Positions 38,205 through 46,764 of a DNA stretch of 64,000 bases are shown here, piece after piece. Location of the stretch: contig NZ_JAUASV010000019.1 of assembly GCF_030345695.1 (NCBI RefSeq), positions 1 through 64,000 of the forward strand. The letters run 5' to 3'. Position 1 is the first letter of the stretch. Every line of letters begins with the position of its first letter. The notes below the pieces were generated by a model. The model worked only from the letters and a program-made list of their open reading frames with translations. It searched no databases and had not been told where the DNA came from. The position numbers were made by a program, and so were the translations under genes. The DNA is from Galbitalea sp. SE-J8 (GTDB lineage Bacteria; Actinomycetota; Actinomycetes; Actinomycetales; Microbacteriaceae).

Positions 38205-38277
38205 AGCCGATAGATTAGTGACCAACGGGGAACGCTCGGGTGGCGGGGAAGCGTCATCCCGGAACCGAGGGCGAGAT

Positions 38278-38306
38278 GTTCACCGATCCGTCGGCATCCG
38301 TTCACC
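38278..38306. promoter_or_regulatory. candidate RegX3 (Pho) box upstream of phoU
   Basis: Two exact GTTCACC units start 22 bases apart, i.e. two helical 11-base steps, as in PhoP/RegX3 direct repeats. The middle unit is degenerate. They lie between divergent senX3 and phoU. Confidence 0.55.
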
Positions 38307-38374
38307 GTGACCTTGCAGGGTGGCGGGCACTGTGCGGAAAGACTGGTCGCCCGCATCAGGAAAGAAGGACGAGC

Positions 38375-39028
38375 GTGCGCGAGTTATTCCAGCAGGAGCT
38401 TCGTGAGGTGCAGGAGCGCCTCGTCGAGATCGCCGGCTTCGTGTCCGTCTCGATCGACAGCGCCACCCGCGCCTTCAACGACTCCGACGTGTCGCTCGCC
38501 GAGACCGTGATCGCCAACGACGAGCGCATCGACTACGCGGCCCGCGAGCTCGACGAGCTCGCCATCAACATCCTCGCCCGCCAGGCGCCCGTCGCGCGCG
38601 ACCTGCGCATCGTGGTGAGCGCGCTCCGGATCAGCGCGTCGCTGGAGCGGATGGGCGACATGGCCGAGCACATCGCCCAGCTCGCGCGCTACCGCTTCCC
38701 CGACAAGGTCGTGCCGAAGCCGCTGCGCCACACGTTCGCGGAGATGGGGGCGCTCGACGTCGCCATCGCGAAGAAGCTCGTGACGCTGCTGGAGACCGAG
38801 GACGTCGAGGTCGCCGAGGAGATCCGCGGCGACGACGACCGCATCGACGCGCTGCACCTGAGCGTGTTCGACAAGGTGCTCAGCGAGACCTGGAAGGGCG
38901 CGGCCGTCGACACCGTGGATGCGACCCTCGCCTCGCGCTACCACGAGCGCTTCGCCGACCACGCGGTCTCGATCGCCAAGAAGGTGCAGTATCTCGCGAC
39001 GGGCGACTGGGTGGCCGCGAGCGCCTGA
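38375..39028 (+). CDS. phoU: phosphate signalling protein PhoU
   Basis: 217 residues with the two three-helix PhoU repeats. VRELFQQELREVQERL opens repeat 1; metal-binding-type DxxxER...LERMGDMAEHIAQ and a second RYHERFADHAVSIAKKV are visible. It links the Pst transporter to SenX3 and restrains the regulon when phosphate is ample. GTG start follows AAGAAGGA. Divergent from senX3. Confidence 0.93.
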   Translation: MRELFQQELREVQERLVEIAGFVSVSIDSATRAFNDSDVSLAETVIANDERIDYAARELDELAINILARQAPVARDLRIVVSALRISASLERMGDMAEHIAQLARYRFPDKVVPKPLRHTFAEMGALDVAIAKKLVTLLETEDVEVAEEIRGDDDRIDALHLSVFDKVLSETWKGAAVDTVDATLASRYHERFADHAVSIAKKVQYLATGDWVAASA

Positions 39029-39040
39029 GCGTTCGGCAGA

Positions 39041-39081
39041 CACGACGACGACCCCCGAGCGCGCGCTCGGGGGCCGTCGTG
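39041..39081. terminator. bidirectional terminator between phoU and gpmA
   Basis: A perfect 22-bp palindrome (CCCCCGAGCGC and its complement, 39052-39073) is enclosed by CACGAC/GTCGTG arms. It is centred between the two convergent genes. Confidence 0.75.
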
Positions 39082-39088
39082 TTCGTCG

Positions 39089-39835
39089 CTACTTCTTGCC
39101 CTGGGCGGCGACCGCGGCGGCGCCGGCCGCGGCGGCCGCGGGGTCGAGGTAGTAGGACGGCGCGACGGGCCTCAGGTCGTCACCGAGCTCGTAGACGAGC
39201 GGGATGCCGGTCGGGATGTTGAGCTCGGCGATGTCCGCGTCGCTGATGCCGTCGAGGTGCTTGACGAGCGCGCGCAGCGAGTTGCCGTGGGCGGTGACGA
39301 GCACGGTCCTGCCGGCGGTCAGGTCGACGGAGATGTCCGACTCCCAGTAGGGCAGCATCCGGTCGATGACGAGCTTGAGGCTCTCGGTGCGCGGCAGCTC
39401 CGCATCCGGGATGCCGTCGTAGCGCTCGTCGCCGACCTGGCTGAACGCGGAGTCGTCGGGCAGCGGCGGCGGCGGCACGTCGAAGCTGCGGCGCCAGGTC
39501 TGGAACTGCTCCGGCCCGTACTTCTCGAGCGTCTCGGCCTTGTCGAGGCCCTGGAGCGCGCCGTAGTGGCGCTCGTTGAGCCGCCAGCTGCGCTTGACCG
39601 GGATCCACGCGCGATCGGCCCGCTCGAGGGCGAGGTTCGCGGTCTGGATGGCGCGGGTGAGCACGCTCGTGTAGAGGATCTCGGGCTTGAGGCCCGACTC
39701 GGCGAGGAGGTCGCCGGCGCGCTTCGCCTCGGTCTCGCCCACGTCGCTGAGCCGCACGTCGACCCAGCCCGTGAAGAGGTTCTTCTGGTTCCATTCCGAG
39801 TTGCCGTGGCGCAGCAGGATGAGCGTGTACGTCAT
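39089..39835 (-). CDS. gpmA: 2,3-bisphosphoglycerate-dependent phosphoglycerate mutase
   Basis: 248 residues. Histidine phosphatase fold: [19 protein letters not shown] (catalytic His10), [13 protein letters not shown], and [18 protein letters not shown] (second His). It interconverts 3- and 2-phosphoglycerate in glycolysis. An Ala-rich C-terminal tail of ~20 residues is extra. Its neighbours phoU and senX3-regX3 are the usual actinobacterial order. Confidence 0.95.
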   Translation of the reverse strand: MTYTLILLRHGNSEWNQKNLFTGWVDVRLSDVGETEAKRAGDLLAESGLKPEILYTSVLTRAIQTANLALERADRAWIPVKRSWRLNERHYGALQGLDKAETLEKYGPEQFQTWRRSFDVPPPPLPDDSAFSQVGDERYDGIPDAELPRTESLKLVIDRMLPYWESDISVDLTAGRTVLVTAHGNSLRALVKHLDGISDADIAELNIPTGIPLVYELGDDLRPVAPSYYLDPAAAAAGAAAVAAQGKK

Positions 39836-39861
39836 GGTTTCAGCCTAGCGATCGGCCGCTA

Positions 39862-40014
39862 CCCGAAAAACGAAGGCCTGCCCCGTGCCGAGGCCGGCGG
39901 CCCGCGCCGACGCCGGTGCCCCGTGCTGTGCCCGAAAACGAAGGAGCACGGCGCCCGATCGCTCGGGACCGGGCGATTCTCGGGCCCGGATGCCGCACCC
40001 TCCTTCGTTTTCGG
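39862..40014. repeat. three copies of CCGAAAACGAAGG, two direct and one inverted
   Basis: CCCGAAAAACGAAGG at 39862-39876, CCCGAAAACGAAGG at 39931-39944, and the inverted TCCTTCGTTTTCGG at 40001-40014. Each carries a nearby CCGTG/CACGG. The last two can form a long hairpin. They occupy the gap between gpmA and the methyltransferase gene. Confidence 0.7.
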
Positions 40015-40064
40015 CACGGGGTCGCGCGTCCCTGCCGCCGGGCCCGGCGCGGGAGAATGGGAGG

Positions 40065-40847
40065 GTGGCCCGGGGCGCAGAGGGGCGGATCACCCGCGGC
40101 ACGACGGGCACGAACCGCCTGCGCCGTGTCGACCGCTGGGTCGCGCGCCTGCCCGCGCTGCGCCGCACGCCGCATCCGCTCGTCGTCGACCTCGGCTTCG
40201 GCGGAAGCGCCGCGACGCCGCTCGAGCTGCACCGCCGGCTCGCCGCGGTGAACCCGCGCGTCGAGGTCGTCGGCGTCGAGATCGACCCCGGGCGGGTGCG
40301 GATCGCGTCGGCATCCGCGGTGCCCGGCGTGAGCTTCCGCGTCGGCGGTTTCGAGGTGCCGACGGAGCGGCGGCCGACGATCATCCGCGCCTTCAACGTG
40401 CTGCGGCAGTACGACGAGCACGAGGTGCCGGACGCGTGGCGGCGGATGACGTCCCGCCTCACCGAGGACGGCACGCTCGTCGAGGGCACCTGCGACGAGA
40501 TCGGCCGGGTGTGCTCGTGGGTGGCGCTCGGGCCCGCGGGGCCGCGCACCCTGACGATCAGCCTGCGGCTCTCGGGACTCGAGCTGCCGTCGATCGTCGC
40601 GGAGCGGCTGCCGAAGGCGCTCATCCACCGCAACGTGCCCGGCGAGCGCGTGCACGAGCTCATGCTCGCGCTCGACCGGGCCTGGCGCACGAATGCGCCG
40701 CTCGGCGTCTACTCCCCCGCGCAGCGCTGGATCGCGACCGCTCGCACCCTCGCGGCGGCGGGCTGGCCCGTGCGCGACGGTGTCGCGCGCTGGCGTCTCG
40801 GCGAGCTCACCCTCGACTGGGACGCGGTCGCGCCCGCCCGTCTCTAA
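40065..40847 (+). CDS. SAM-dependent methyltransferase-like protein
   Basis: 260 residues from the GTG at 40065. Class I SAM-binding motif VVDLGFGGSAATPLELHRRL and VVGVEIDPGRVRIA (acidic end of beta2). Then ERRPTIIRAFNVLRQYDEHEV as the motif-IV region. Substrate unknown. A GAGAAT box six bases upstream supports the start, and the longer frame overlaps the repeat region. The TAA stop lies inside one arm of the large inverted repeat at 40842. Confidence 0.75.
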   Translation: MARGAEGRITRGTTGTNRLRRVDRWVARLPALRRTPHPLVVDLGFGGSAATPLELHRRLAAVNPRVEVVGVEIDPGRVRIASASAVPGVSFRVGGFEVPTERRPTIIRAFNVLRQYDEHEVPDAWRRMTSRLTEDGTLVEGTCDEIGRVCSWVALGPAGPRTLTISLRLSGLELPSIVAERLPKALIHRNVPGERVHELMLALDRAWRTNAPLGVYSPAQRWIATARTLAAAGWPVRDGVARWRLGELTLDWDAVAPARL

Positions 40848-40929
40848 CCCCGGGTGAGGACGTTCTGCGCGTGTGAGGACGTCCTGGGGCGTCCTCACAC
40901 GCGCAGAACGTCCTCACACGGGGTTAGAG
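40842..40929. repeat. 88-bp near-perfect inverted repeat, convergent terminator
   Basis: The outer arms CTCTAACCCC (40842-40851) and GGGGTTAGAG (40920-40929) pair fully. After a two-base mismatch the inner 28-bp arms (40854-40881 and 40890-40917) pair perfectly, leaving an 8-base loop. GTGAGGACGT also occurs twice as a direct repeat in the left arm. It lies between two convergent genes and includes the methyltransferase stop codon. Confidence 0.85.
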
Positions 40930-40934
40930 CCGGG

Positions 40935-42044
40935 TTAGAGCGGCGGGAGGAGTGCCCGGGCCGCGGCGACGTCCGCGCCGGAGCCCTCGAGCAGATCGAC
41001 GACGAGGGGGCGCACGAGCAGCACGACGGCGGCATCCGGGATCGGGGCGGTCGGCACGATCGTCCGCGGCGACAGCCTCGGCGCGAGCTCGCGCAGCAGG
41101 GCACCGGATGCCTCCACCCGTCCGGCGTCAGGGAGCGACTCCCCGAGCAGGCGCACCGCCGTGCGCACCTCGGACAGCAGCGCCGCGAGCTCGGGGCGCG
41201 GCGCGCGGTCGGCGACGAGGAACTCCACGCGCCGGGCGAGCACGCGCAGGTGCCGGGCCGCGAGGTCGGCGGCCCGCAGGCCGCGCTCCTGCCGGCGCAG
41301 CTCGGGCAGGTGCCCGCGCAGGAACGGCGAGAGCCGCGAGACCGCGATCGCGGTGTCGAGCGAGTCCGTCCAGTCGTCGACGAGCGACTGCGTGCGCCGC
41401 AGCCGCTCGAGCGCGAGCGCGCCCGGCGCCGACTGCCCGAGCGCGAGCCCGTCGATGAGCGCCCCGATCGCCTCGTCGATCGCGCCGAACATCACCCGCG
41501 CGTCGCGCCGGGCCGCCCCGCGCGGGTCGCGCGGCACGAGCACGGTGACGAGCAGCGCGATGGCGCCGCCGATGAGCGCGTCGACCGTGCGCCCCAGCTC
41601 GCCCTCGTTCGGCACCGGCAGCAGCAGCACGATCGCCGAGGGCACCGCCGCGGCGATCGCGAACGCCGGCTTCGCCGAGACGAGGCGTCCGACGACGAGC
41701 ACGACCGCGAGCACGATGAGCAGCTGCCACAGGCCCTTGCCCCAGGTGAGCCCCGCGACGTCGGCGAGCGCGACCCCGATGACGATGCCCGCGACGCTCT
41801 CGGCGACCCGGAGCGGTCGGGCGTCGCGCGCGAGCCCCAGCGCGTTCAGCGTGACCGTGACGGCGAGCAGCGGGGTCGCGTGTCCCAGCCCGTAGTGCGC
41901 GATCGCGTACGCGCCGCCCGCGGCCACGAGCAGCTGTCCGATCGCCGGCAGCGAGGCGCCGACGCGGCGGTACGCCGAGCGCGCCGCCACCCGGAGGCGC
42001 ACCTGGTGCTCGAGCCTGCGGAGGGCGTCCGCGTCGCCGGGCAC
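40935..42044 (-). CDS. FUSC family membrane protein (aromatic acid exporter-like)
   Basis: 369 residues. N-terminal block of about six membrane segments (roughly 25-170: LPAIGQLLVAAGGAYAIAHYG, ATPLLAVTVTLNALGL, LLIVLAVVLVVGRLV, AFAIAAAVPSAIVLLLP). Then a cytoplasmic helical domain. FUSC members are proposed to export aromatic acids; the substrate is unknown. GTG at 42044 lies four bases after the ygfZ stop, implying co-transcription with ygfZ and the nitrobindin-like gene. Confidence 0.8.
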   Translation of the reverse strand: MPGDADALRRLEHQVRLRVAARSAYRRVGASLPAIGQLLVAAGGAYAIAHYGLGHATPLLAVTVTLNALGLARDARPLRVAESVAGIVIGVALADVAGLTWGKGLWQLLIVLAVVLVVGRLVSAKPAFAIAAAVPSAIVLLLPVPNEGELGRTVDALIGGAIALLVTVLVPRDPRGAARRDARVMFGAIDEAIGALIDGLALGQSAPGALALERLRRTQSLVDDWTDSLDTAIAVSRLSPFLRGHLPELRRQERGLRAADLAARHLRVLARRVEFLVADRAPRPELAALLSEVRTAVRLLGESLPDAGRVEASGALLRELAPRLSPRTIVPTAPIPDAAVVLLVRPLVVDLLEGSGADVAAARALLPPL

Positions 42045-42048
42045 GCGA

Positions 42049-43143
42049 TCAGCGGGCGCCGAGGCGCTTGAGGCGCGGCACGTCGGCCGTCGCACCCGCG
42101 TCCGGGGGCACGACGATCTCCTGCGCGGCGGCGACCAGGGCGCCGTCGGACGTGGCGACGACGAGGTCGGCCGCGGCATCCGTCGAGCGCTTGACGACAG
42201 CGAGCGCGATCGGGCCGAGCTCGTGGTGCCGCGCGGCTGCCGTGACGCGCCCGACGACCGTGTCGCCGAGGCGCACCTCGTCGCCCGGTGCGGGGAGCAC
42301 GCCCTGCGAGCCGTCGAGGTGCAGCTGCACGAGGCGGCGCGGCGGATGCCCGAGGTTGTGCACCTTCGCCACCGTCTCCTGACCGCGGTAGCAGCCCTTC
42401 GCGAGGTGCACGGCGCTGCGCAGCCAGTCGGTCTCGTGCGGGATCGACGTCGCGTCGACCTCCGTCGCGAGCCGCGGACGCCACGCGGCGATCCGCAGCG
42501 CCTCGAGCGCGAGCGTGCCGGCTACGGGCAGCGCGGCGAACGCGTCGAGCCGATCGCGCTCGACGAGCAGCTCCCGGTAGGACCAGTCGGATGCCGGGTG
42601 CTCCGCCCGCGCGTACGACCAGCCCCCGGGCTGCACGGCCGCCCACGGGTCGACCCAGACGAGCGGCACGCCGTTCGGCGCGGCGGCTGCGACGCCGTCC
42701 CCGGACAGGTCGGCCGGGTCGCCGAACGCCCCGACGGTCGCGAACTCGGCCGAGCGGTCGGCGACCTCCACGCGGAGCATGAACCGCATCCGGTTCAGCC
42801 ACGCCGCGAGCGGCTCGGCCTGGCCCGGGTCGACGAGCAGCCAGGTCGTGACGCCGTCGTCGACGACGCGCAGGGCGAACTCGATGCGTCCGCTCGGGTC
42901 GAGCTGCAGCGTCTCGGCGGAGACGCCCGACGCGAGCTTCGCGACGGCCTGCGAGGTGAGCGAGTCGAGCCAGCTGAGCCGGTCCGGCCCGGTGACGGTC
43001 ACCACGCCCCGGTCGGAGAGGTCGACGACGGCGCGCCCGGCGGCGAGGCGGCGCTGCTCCGGCACGGGCTCGCCGTAGTGCTCGGGCGGCGCACCGACGG
43101 CGCCGGGCAGCCGCGCGAACGGGGACGTCGCGGCGGCGCTCAT
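42049..43143 (-). CDS. ygfZ: folate-binding protein YgfZ (Fe-S cluster maintenance)
   Basis: 364 residues. GcvT-like fold with the YgfZ signature KGCYRGQETVAKVHNLG containing the conserved Cys. The N-terminal region is RAVVDLSDRGVVTVTGPDRLSWLDSL. It helps assemble or repair certain iron-sulfur enzymes in a tetrahydrofolate-dependent way. The ATG overlaps the stop of the nitrobindin-like gene by four bases. Confidence 0.9.
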   Translation of the reverse strand: MSAAATSPFARLPGAVGAPPEHYGEPVPEQRRLAAGRAVVDLSDRGVVTVTGPDRLSWLDSLTSQAVAKLASGVSAETLQLDPSGRIEFALRVVDDGVTTWLLVDPGQAEPLAAWLNRMRFMLRVEVADRSAEFATVGAFGDPADLSGDGVAAAAPNGVPLVWVDPWAAVQPGGWSYARAEHPASDWSYRELLVERDRLDAFAALPVAGTLALEALRIAAWRPRLATEVDATSIPHETDWLRSAVHLAKGCYRGQETVAKVHNLGHPPRRLVQLHLDGSQGVLPAPGDEVRLGDTVVGRVTAAARHHELGPIALAVVKRSTDAAADLVVATSDGALVAAAQEIVVPPDAGATADVPRLKRLGAR

Positions 43144-43802
43144 TCGAGGCGCTCCAGGGTTCCGGACGCGTGCGACGCGAGCCCCTGGCCGAGCGCGGCG
43201 ATGTCCCACGCCCACAGCAGTCGGCCCTCGACGAGCCCGAGCAGGCGCGTGGCCGCGGTGTAGTCCTTGGCGTGCGCTGTGCGCACCACGGCATCCGTCG
43301 CGAGGTCGATGCGGGGCCCGGCGACCTGGCCGAGGTAGAGCTCGCCGATGCCGTCGGGATGCACGATCTGCGCCTCGACGCCGAACGCGCCGTTCGGCAG
43401 CCGCAGCCGCTCGACGTCGTCCGCGGTCACCGCGACCGGCGGAGCGGTGGGCGGCAGCAGCCCCGGACCCGGCTCGTCGGCACGGATGTCGCGGGCGAGC
43501 CGCCAGTAGCCGAGCTCCGACGCGAACGGCGTCCGCCGCGCGCCCCCGTCCGCGAGCGCGCCCCGCTCGTCCAGCGCGTCGCCAGCGTCGCCCGAGGCGC
43601 CCGACGGCTCCAGCAGCCACGTCGTCGACGAGTAGTTGAGGTACGGCAGGCCGTCGTGGCTGAAGGACACGCGGTGGCCGACCTCGAGCGACAGCGTCTC
43701 GTCGCCGACGCCGTAGTGCACGACGGCGGTGCCCTCCCAGAGCCCGACGAGCCAGGAGAGCGGAACGAGCTCCGGGGGGAGGGTGCCGTCGATCTCGATC
43801 AC
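43140..43802 (-). CDS. nitrobindin-like (DUF1794/THAP4-type) beta-barrel protein
   Basis: 220 residues from GTG. Starts with the FABP-like PLSWLVGLWEGTAVVHYG, close to the nitrobindin GxWxGxG motif. Later elements include ELGYWRL, EAQIVHPDGIGELYLGQ and RLLGLVEGRLLWAWDIAA. A ~35-residue Gly/Ala/Arg insertion (about 68-100) is atypical. Nitrobindins bind heme and isomerise peroxynitrite. Whether the heme His is kept is uncertain by eye. It starts four bases after the 36-residue membrane ORF. Confidence 0.82.
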   Translation of the reverse strand: MIEIDGTLPPELVPLSWLVGLWEGTAVVHYGVGDETLSLEVGHRVSFSHDGLPYLNYSSTTWLLEPSGASGDAGDALDERGALADGGARRTPFASELGYWRLARDIRADEPGPGLLPPTAPPVAVTADDVERLRLPNGAFGVEAQIVHPDGIGELYLGQVAGPRIDLATDAVVRTAHAKDYTAATRLLGLVEGRLLWAWDIAALGQGLASHASGTLERLE

Positions 43803-43806
43803 GAGA

Positions 43807-43917
43807 TCAGCGCTGACCCCGGAACAGGTTGTAGAGCACGAGCGCGGACACGCCCGCGATCGTGAGCGTCGCGAGCACGAGGAGGCCGACGAAGAACAGC
43901 TCCAGCGCGAGGTACAT
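43807..43917 (-). CDS. 36-residue single-pass membrane protein
   Basis: ATG at 43917, TGA at 43807. MYLALELFFVGLLVLATLTI continues as one membrane helix and ends LYNLFRGQR, a positive-inside tail. A TAGGCT box at 43924-43929 is six bases upstream, so it is probably leaderless. Only four bases separate it from the nitrobindin-like start; the latter has no ribosome site of its own and may depend on this ORF. No family recognised. Confidence 0.65.
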   Translation of the reverse strand: MYLALELFFVGLLVLATLTIAGVSALVLYNLFRGQR

Positions 43918-43926
43918 GCCGTCAGC

Positions 43927-44184
43927 CTACGCGACCGCGAAGGCGACCGCCGTGGCCGCGCCGAGCACCACGACGGCGCCCGTCACGCTGACCATGACGC
44001 GGGTCACGAAGCCCTCGCGACGACGGATGCCGAGCTGCACCAGGAACGCCGCGATCGTCGCGAGCGCGAGCACGATCGGGAACCAGGTGAGCACGCCCTC
44101 AACCGGCCGCAGCACGAGCACGAGAGCCGCGCCGAGGGCCGCGAGCGCCCAGATCGGCGCGATGCTCGCCCATTGCCACGTCAC
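43927..44184 (-). CDS. small membrane protein, three helices
   Basis: 85 residues. Hydrophobic segments at about 7-23, 31-49 and 62-84, with a basic loop ([11 protein letters not shown]) between the last two. GTG start supported by TACGAT at 44191-44196, six bases upstream, so probably leaderless. Divergent from glnR. Function unknown. Confidence 0.65.
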   Translation of the reverse strand: MTWQWASIAPIWALAALGAALVLVLRPVEGVLTWFPIVLALATIAAFLVQLGIRRREGFVTRVMVSVTGAVVVLGAATAVAFAVA

Positions 44185-44206
44185 TGGCCCATCGTAAGGG
44201 GCTACA

Positions 44207-44234
44207 TATACTGTCGCGTAGGCACTTTGGAGGA
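44207..44234 (+). promoter_or_regulatory. glnR promoter and ribosome site
   Basis: TATACT at 44207-44212 is a good -10 box. GGAGGA at 44229-44234 is six bases before the GTG. Unlike most neighbours this gene has a conventional leader. Confidence 0.6.
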
Positions 44235-44240
44235 CATCGC

Positions 44241-44933
44241 GTGGCCCAGCTGTTGATCCTGACCGGTGCGGCGGACATCGACGTCCTGCCCGCACTGGGG
44301 CTTCTCAGCCACAAGGTCCGGACGATCCCGGCCGAACCGGCGTCGCTCGTCAACGCCCCGAGCGCGGACCTCATCCTCGTCGACGCGCGCCACGACCTCG
44401 CGAGCGCGAAGAGCCTGTGCAAGATCCTCGGCACAACGGGCACGACCGTGCCAATCATCCTGATCCTCACCGAGGGCGGCCTCACGGCGGTCTCGGTGGA
44501 CTGGGGCGTCGACGACGTCATCCTCGAGGGCTCCGGTCCCGCGGAGGCGGATGCCCGCATCCGTCTCGCCCTCGGGCGCCACGCGGCGCAGCAGTCGAGC
44601 TCGAAGATCCAGGCGTCGGGCGTCGTCATCGACGAGGCGTCGTACTCGGCGAAGGTGCACGGCCGGCCGCTCGACCTCACGTTCAAGGAGTTCGAGCTGC
44701 TGCGCTTCCTCGCGACGCACCCCTCTCGGGTCTTCACCCGCGAGCAGCTGCTCAGCGAGGTCTGGGGCTACGACTACTTCGGCGGCACGCGCACGGTCGA
44801 CGTGCACGTGCGGCGCCTGCGCGCGAAGCTCGGCGACCTCGAGTCGCTCATCGGCACGGTGCGCAACGTCGGCTACCGCTTCAACGTCTACGAGGACGAA
44901 GGCGAGCGGTTCCCTGCCGTCCTCTCCTCCTGA
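44241..44933 (+). CDS. glnR: orphan OmpR-type regulator GlnR
   Basis: 230 residues. The receiver starts [20 protein letters not shown] and keeps one conserved Asp48 (LILVDAR), but not the usual acidic pocket or an MLPD motif. That is the GlnR pattern of a non-phosphorylated regulator. The winged helix is [28 protein letters not shown]...[13 protein letters not shown]...RNVGYRF. GlnR controls nitrogen assimilation (glnA, amtB) in Actinobacteria. No kinase partner is adjacent. The mshD gene overlaps its 3' end. Confidence 0.9.
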   Translation: MAQLLILTGAADIDVLPALGLLSHKVRTIPAEPASLVNAPSADLILVDARHDLASAKSLCKILGTTGTTVPIILILTEGGLTAVSVDWGVDDVILEGSGPAEADARIRLALGRHAAQQSSSKIQASGVVIDEASYSAKVHGRPLDLTFKEFELLRFLATHPSRVFTREQLLSEVWGYDYFGGTRTVDVHVRRLRAKLGDLESLIGTVRNVGYRFNVYEDEGERFPAVLSS

Positions 44934-45774
44934 TCCCTTCGACCGGCTCGGCTGGCTGCCCGAGCTGATCGGGGCGGCCCGCGCGGCCGACGGCCATCCG
45001 CCGTTCAGCGACCGGGCACTCGTCGACCTGCGCACGGGCGCGAAGCAGCTCGTGACGATCGACGACGTCGCCGCGGCGATCGTGAGCGACACCGAGGCCG
45101 AGCTCGTGGTGCACCCGGACGCGCGGCGCCGCGGATACGGCACCGAGCTCGTCGAGACGGTGCTGACGGATGCCGCCCCCGGCCTGCTGGCGTGGGCGCA
45201 CGGCGACGGCGCAGCGGCACGCGCGCTCGCCGAGCGGTTCGGGTTCGAGCCCGTGCGGCGGCTGCTGTTGCTCACGGCGCAGGTGCCGGATGCCTCTCCC
45301 GCGCCCCGCGGCGCGGCGCCCGCGGGCGTCACGATCCGGGCGTTCCGTCCCGAGCGCGACGCGGACGCCTGGGTCGCGCTCAACGCCCGCGCGTTCGCCG
45401 CGCACCCCGAGCAGGGCCGCGTGACGCGCGCCGACCTCGCCGAGCTCGAGGCGGAGCCGTGGTTCGACGCGAGCGCGTTCCTGCTCGCCTGGCGCGGCCG
45501 GACGCTCGTCGGCTACTGCTGGCTGAAACTCGGCGACGACGACGGCGAGATCTACGTGCTCGGCGTCGCACCCGAGGAGCAGGGCGCGGGTCTCGGCCGC
45601 GCCCTGCTCGCGGCGGGGCTCGACGAGCTCGCGCGCCGCGGCATCCGCTCCTCGTCGCTCTACGTCGAGGCCGACAACGCGGTCGCGCTCGCGCTCTACG
45701 AGCGGGCCGGTTTCCGCGAGACGTCCGCGGACGTGCAGTACCGGTGGCGTCCGGGCGCGAGGATCGGCGCATGA
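44914..45774 (+). CDS. mshD: mycothiol synthase MshD
   Basis: 286 residues if started at the CTG at 44914. Two GNAT domains: the N-terminal with [20 protein letters not shown], the C-terminal with [21 protein letters not shown] and [19 protein letters not shown]. It acetylates Cys-GlcN-Ins, the last step of mycothiol synthesis. The family begins where [14 protein letters not shown] begins, but there is no ATG, GTG or TTG in frame near it; the first standard start (GTG near 45050) would delete ~45 residues. CTG 44914, behind GAAGGCGAG and overlapping the glnR stop, is the best guess. Confidence 0.82.
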   Translation: MPSSPPDPFDRLGWLPELIGAARAADGHPPFSDRALVDLRTGAKQLVTIDDVAAAIVSDTEAELVVHPDARRRGYGTELVETVLTDAAPGLLAWAHGDGAAARALAERFGFEPVRRLLLLTAQVPDASPAPRGAAPAGVTIRAFRPERDADAWVALNARAFAAHPEQGRVTRADLAELEAEPWFDASAFLLAWRGRTLVGYCWLKLGDDDGEIYVLGVAPEEQGAGLGRALLAAGLDELARRGIRSSSLYVEADNAVALALYERAGFRETSADVQYRWRPGARIGA

Positions 45775-46622
45775 GGATCCTCGTCACCGGCGCCAGCGGC
45801 AAGCTCGGCGCCGTCGTCTCGTCCGAGCTCGCCGCCGAGGGGCACGAGGTGGTGCGCGCGGATGTCGCGGGCGCCCGCGCAGAGGACTTCGTGCGCGTCG
45901 ACCTCACCGACTACGGCCAGGTCGCCGACGTGCTCGCGGGCCTCGACGACCGGTACGCGCGGCTCGACGCCGTCGTGCACCTCGGAGCGATCTCCGCGCC
46001 GGGCCTCGCCCCCGACGCCGCCACGTTCCACAACAACCTCACCGCGACGTTCAACGTGTTCCAGGGGGCGCGGCGGGCCGGCATCCGTCGCATCGTCTAC
46101 GCGTCGAGCGAGACCGTGCTCGGCCTGCCCTTCGAGACGCCGCCGCCCTACGTGCCCGTCGACGAGCGCTACCCGACGCGTCCCGAGTCCACCTACTCGC
46201 TCGTCAAGCACCTCGAGGAGGAGCTCGCGGGCAAGCTCTCACGCTGGGACGCGAGCCTGAGCATCACCGCGCTGCGCTTCTCGAACGTCATGGTGCCCGC
46301 CGACTACGCCGAGTTCGAGAGCTGGCAGCACGAGCCCGCGCGCCGGGCGTGGAACCTGTGGGGCTACATCGACGCGCGCGACGGCGCCCACGCGGTGAGC
46401 CGGGCGCTCCAGGTCGCCGCGCCCGGGTTCGACCGGTTCGTCATCGCCGCGGCGGACACCGTGATGCGCCGGCCGAGCGCCGAGCTGCTCGACGAGTTCT
46501 TCCCGGATGTCGCGCGCACCCGCGCGATCGAGGGTCGCGAGACGCTGCTCGGCATCGATCACGCCCGCGAGGTGCTCGGCTACGCGCCGCAGCACTCCTG
46601 GCTGGACTCGCGATTCGAGTAG
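45771..46622 (+). CDS. NAD-dependent epimerase/dehydratase
   Basis: 283 residues. Extended [19 protein letters not shown] (NAD loop), VVHLGAISAPG, VYASSETVLG, and active-site YSLVKHLEEE (YxxxK). It resembles uronate or nucleotide-sugar dehydrogenase types; substrate unknown. ATGA overlap with mshD. The last 70 bases are repeated at 48553-48622 beyond a low-GC insert, so the C-terminus (SWLDSRFE) may derive from the insertion event. Confidence 0.85.
   Translation: MRILVTGASGKLGAVVSSELAAEGHEVVRADVAGARAEDFVRVDLTDYGQVADVLAGLDDRYARLDAVVHLGAISAPGLAPDAATFHNNLTATFNVFQGARRAGIRRIVYASSETVLGLPFETPPPYVPVDERYPTRPESTYSLVKHLEEELAGKLSRWDASLSITALRFSNVMVPADYAEFESWQHEPARRAWNLWGYIDARDGAHAVSRALQVAAPGFDRFVIAAADTVMRRPSAELLDEFFPDVARTRAIEGRETLLGIDHAREVLGYAPQHSWLDSRFE
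46538..46607 (+). repeat. left copy of a 70-bp direct repeat flanking the protease insert
   Basis: Last coding part of the epimerase (ETLLGIDHAREVLGYAPQHS). It matches 48553-48622 at 67 of 70 positions (differences at the 5th, 26th and 49th bases or so) without gaps. Confidence 0.85.
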
Positions 46623-46695
46623 CGAAGCGCGCCCGCGGCTCGAGCGCTTGCTTTCCATCAACTATTCCGCACACTCCGGCGTCTGAAGAGAATCC

Positions 46696-46725
46696 TTGAC
46701 ACACGCTGACCGTCGGTCGCATGAT
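46696..46725 (+). promoter_or_regulatory. promoter of the secreted protease gene
   Basis: TTGACA (46696-46701), 18-base spacer, CATGAT (46720-46725). A second TTGACA sits at 46728-46733. AGGGAGG precedes the ATG. This is a sigma70-like layout with a normal leader, unlike the leaderless style of neighbouring genes. Confidence 0.55.
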
Positions 46726-46764
46726 TCTTGACAACCCGAGACTTGATGAACCAGGGAGGGTGTC

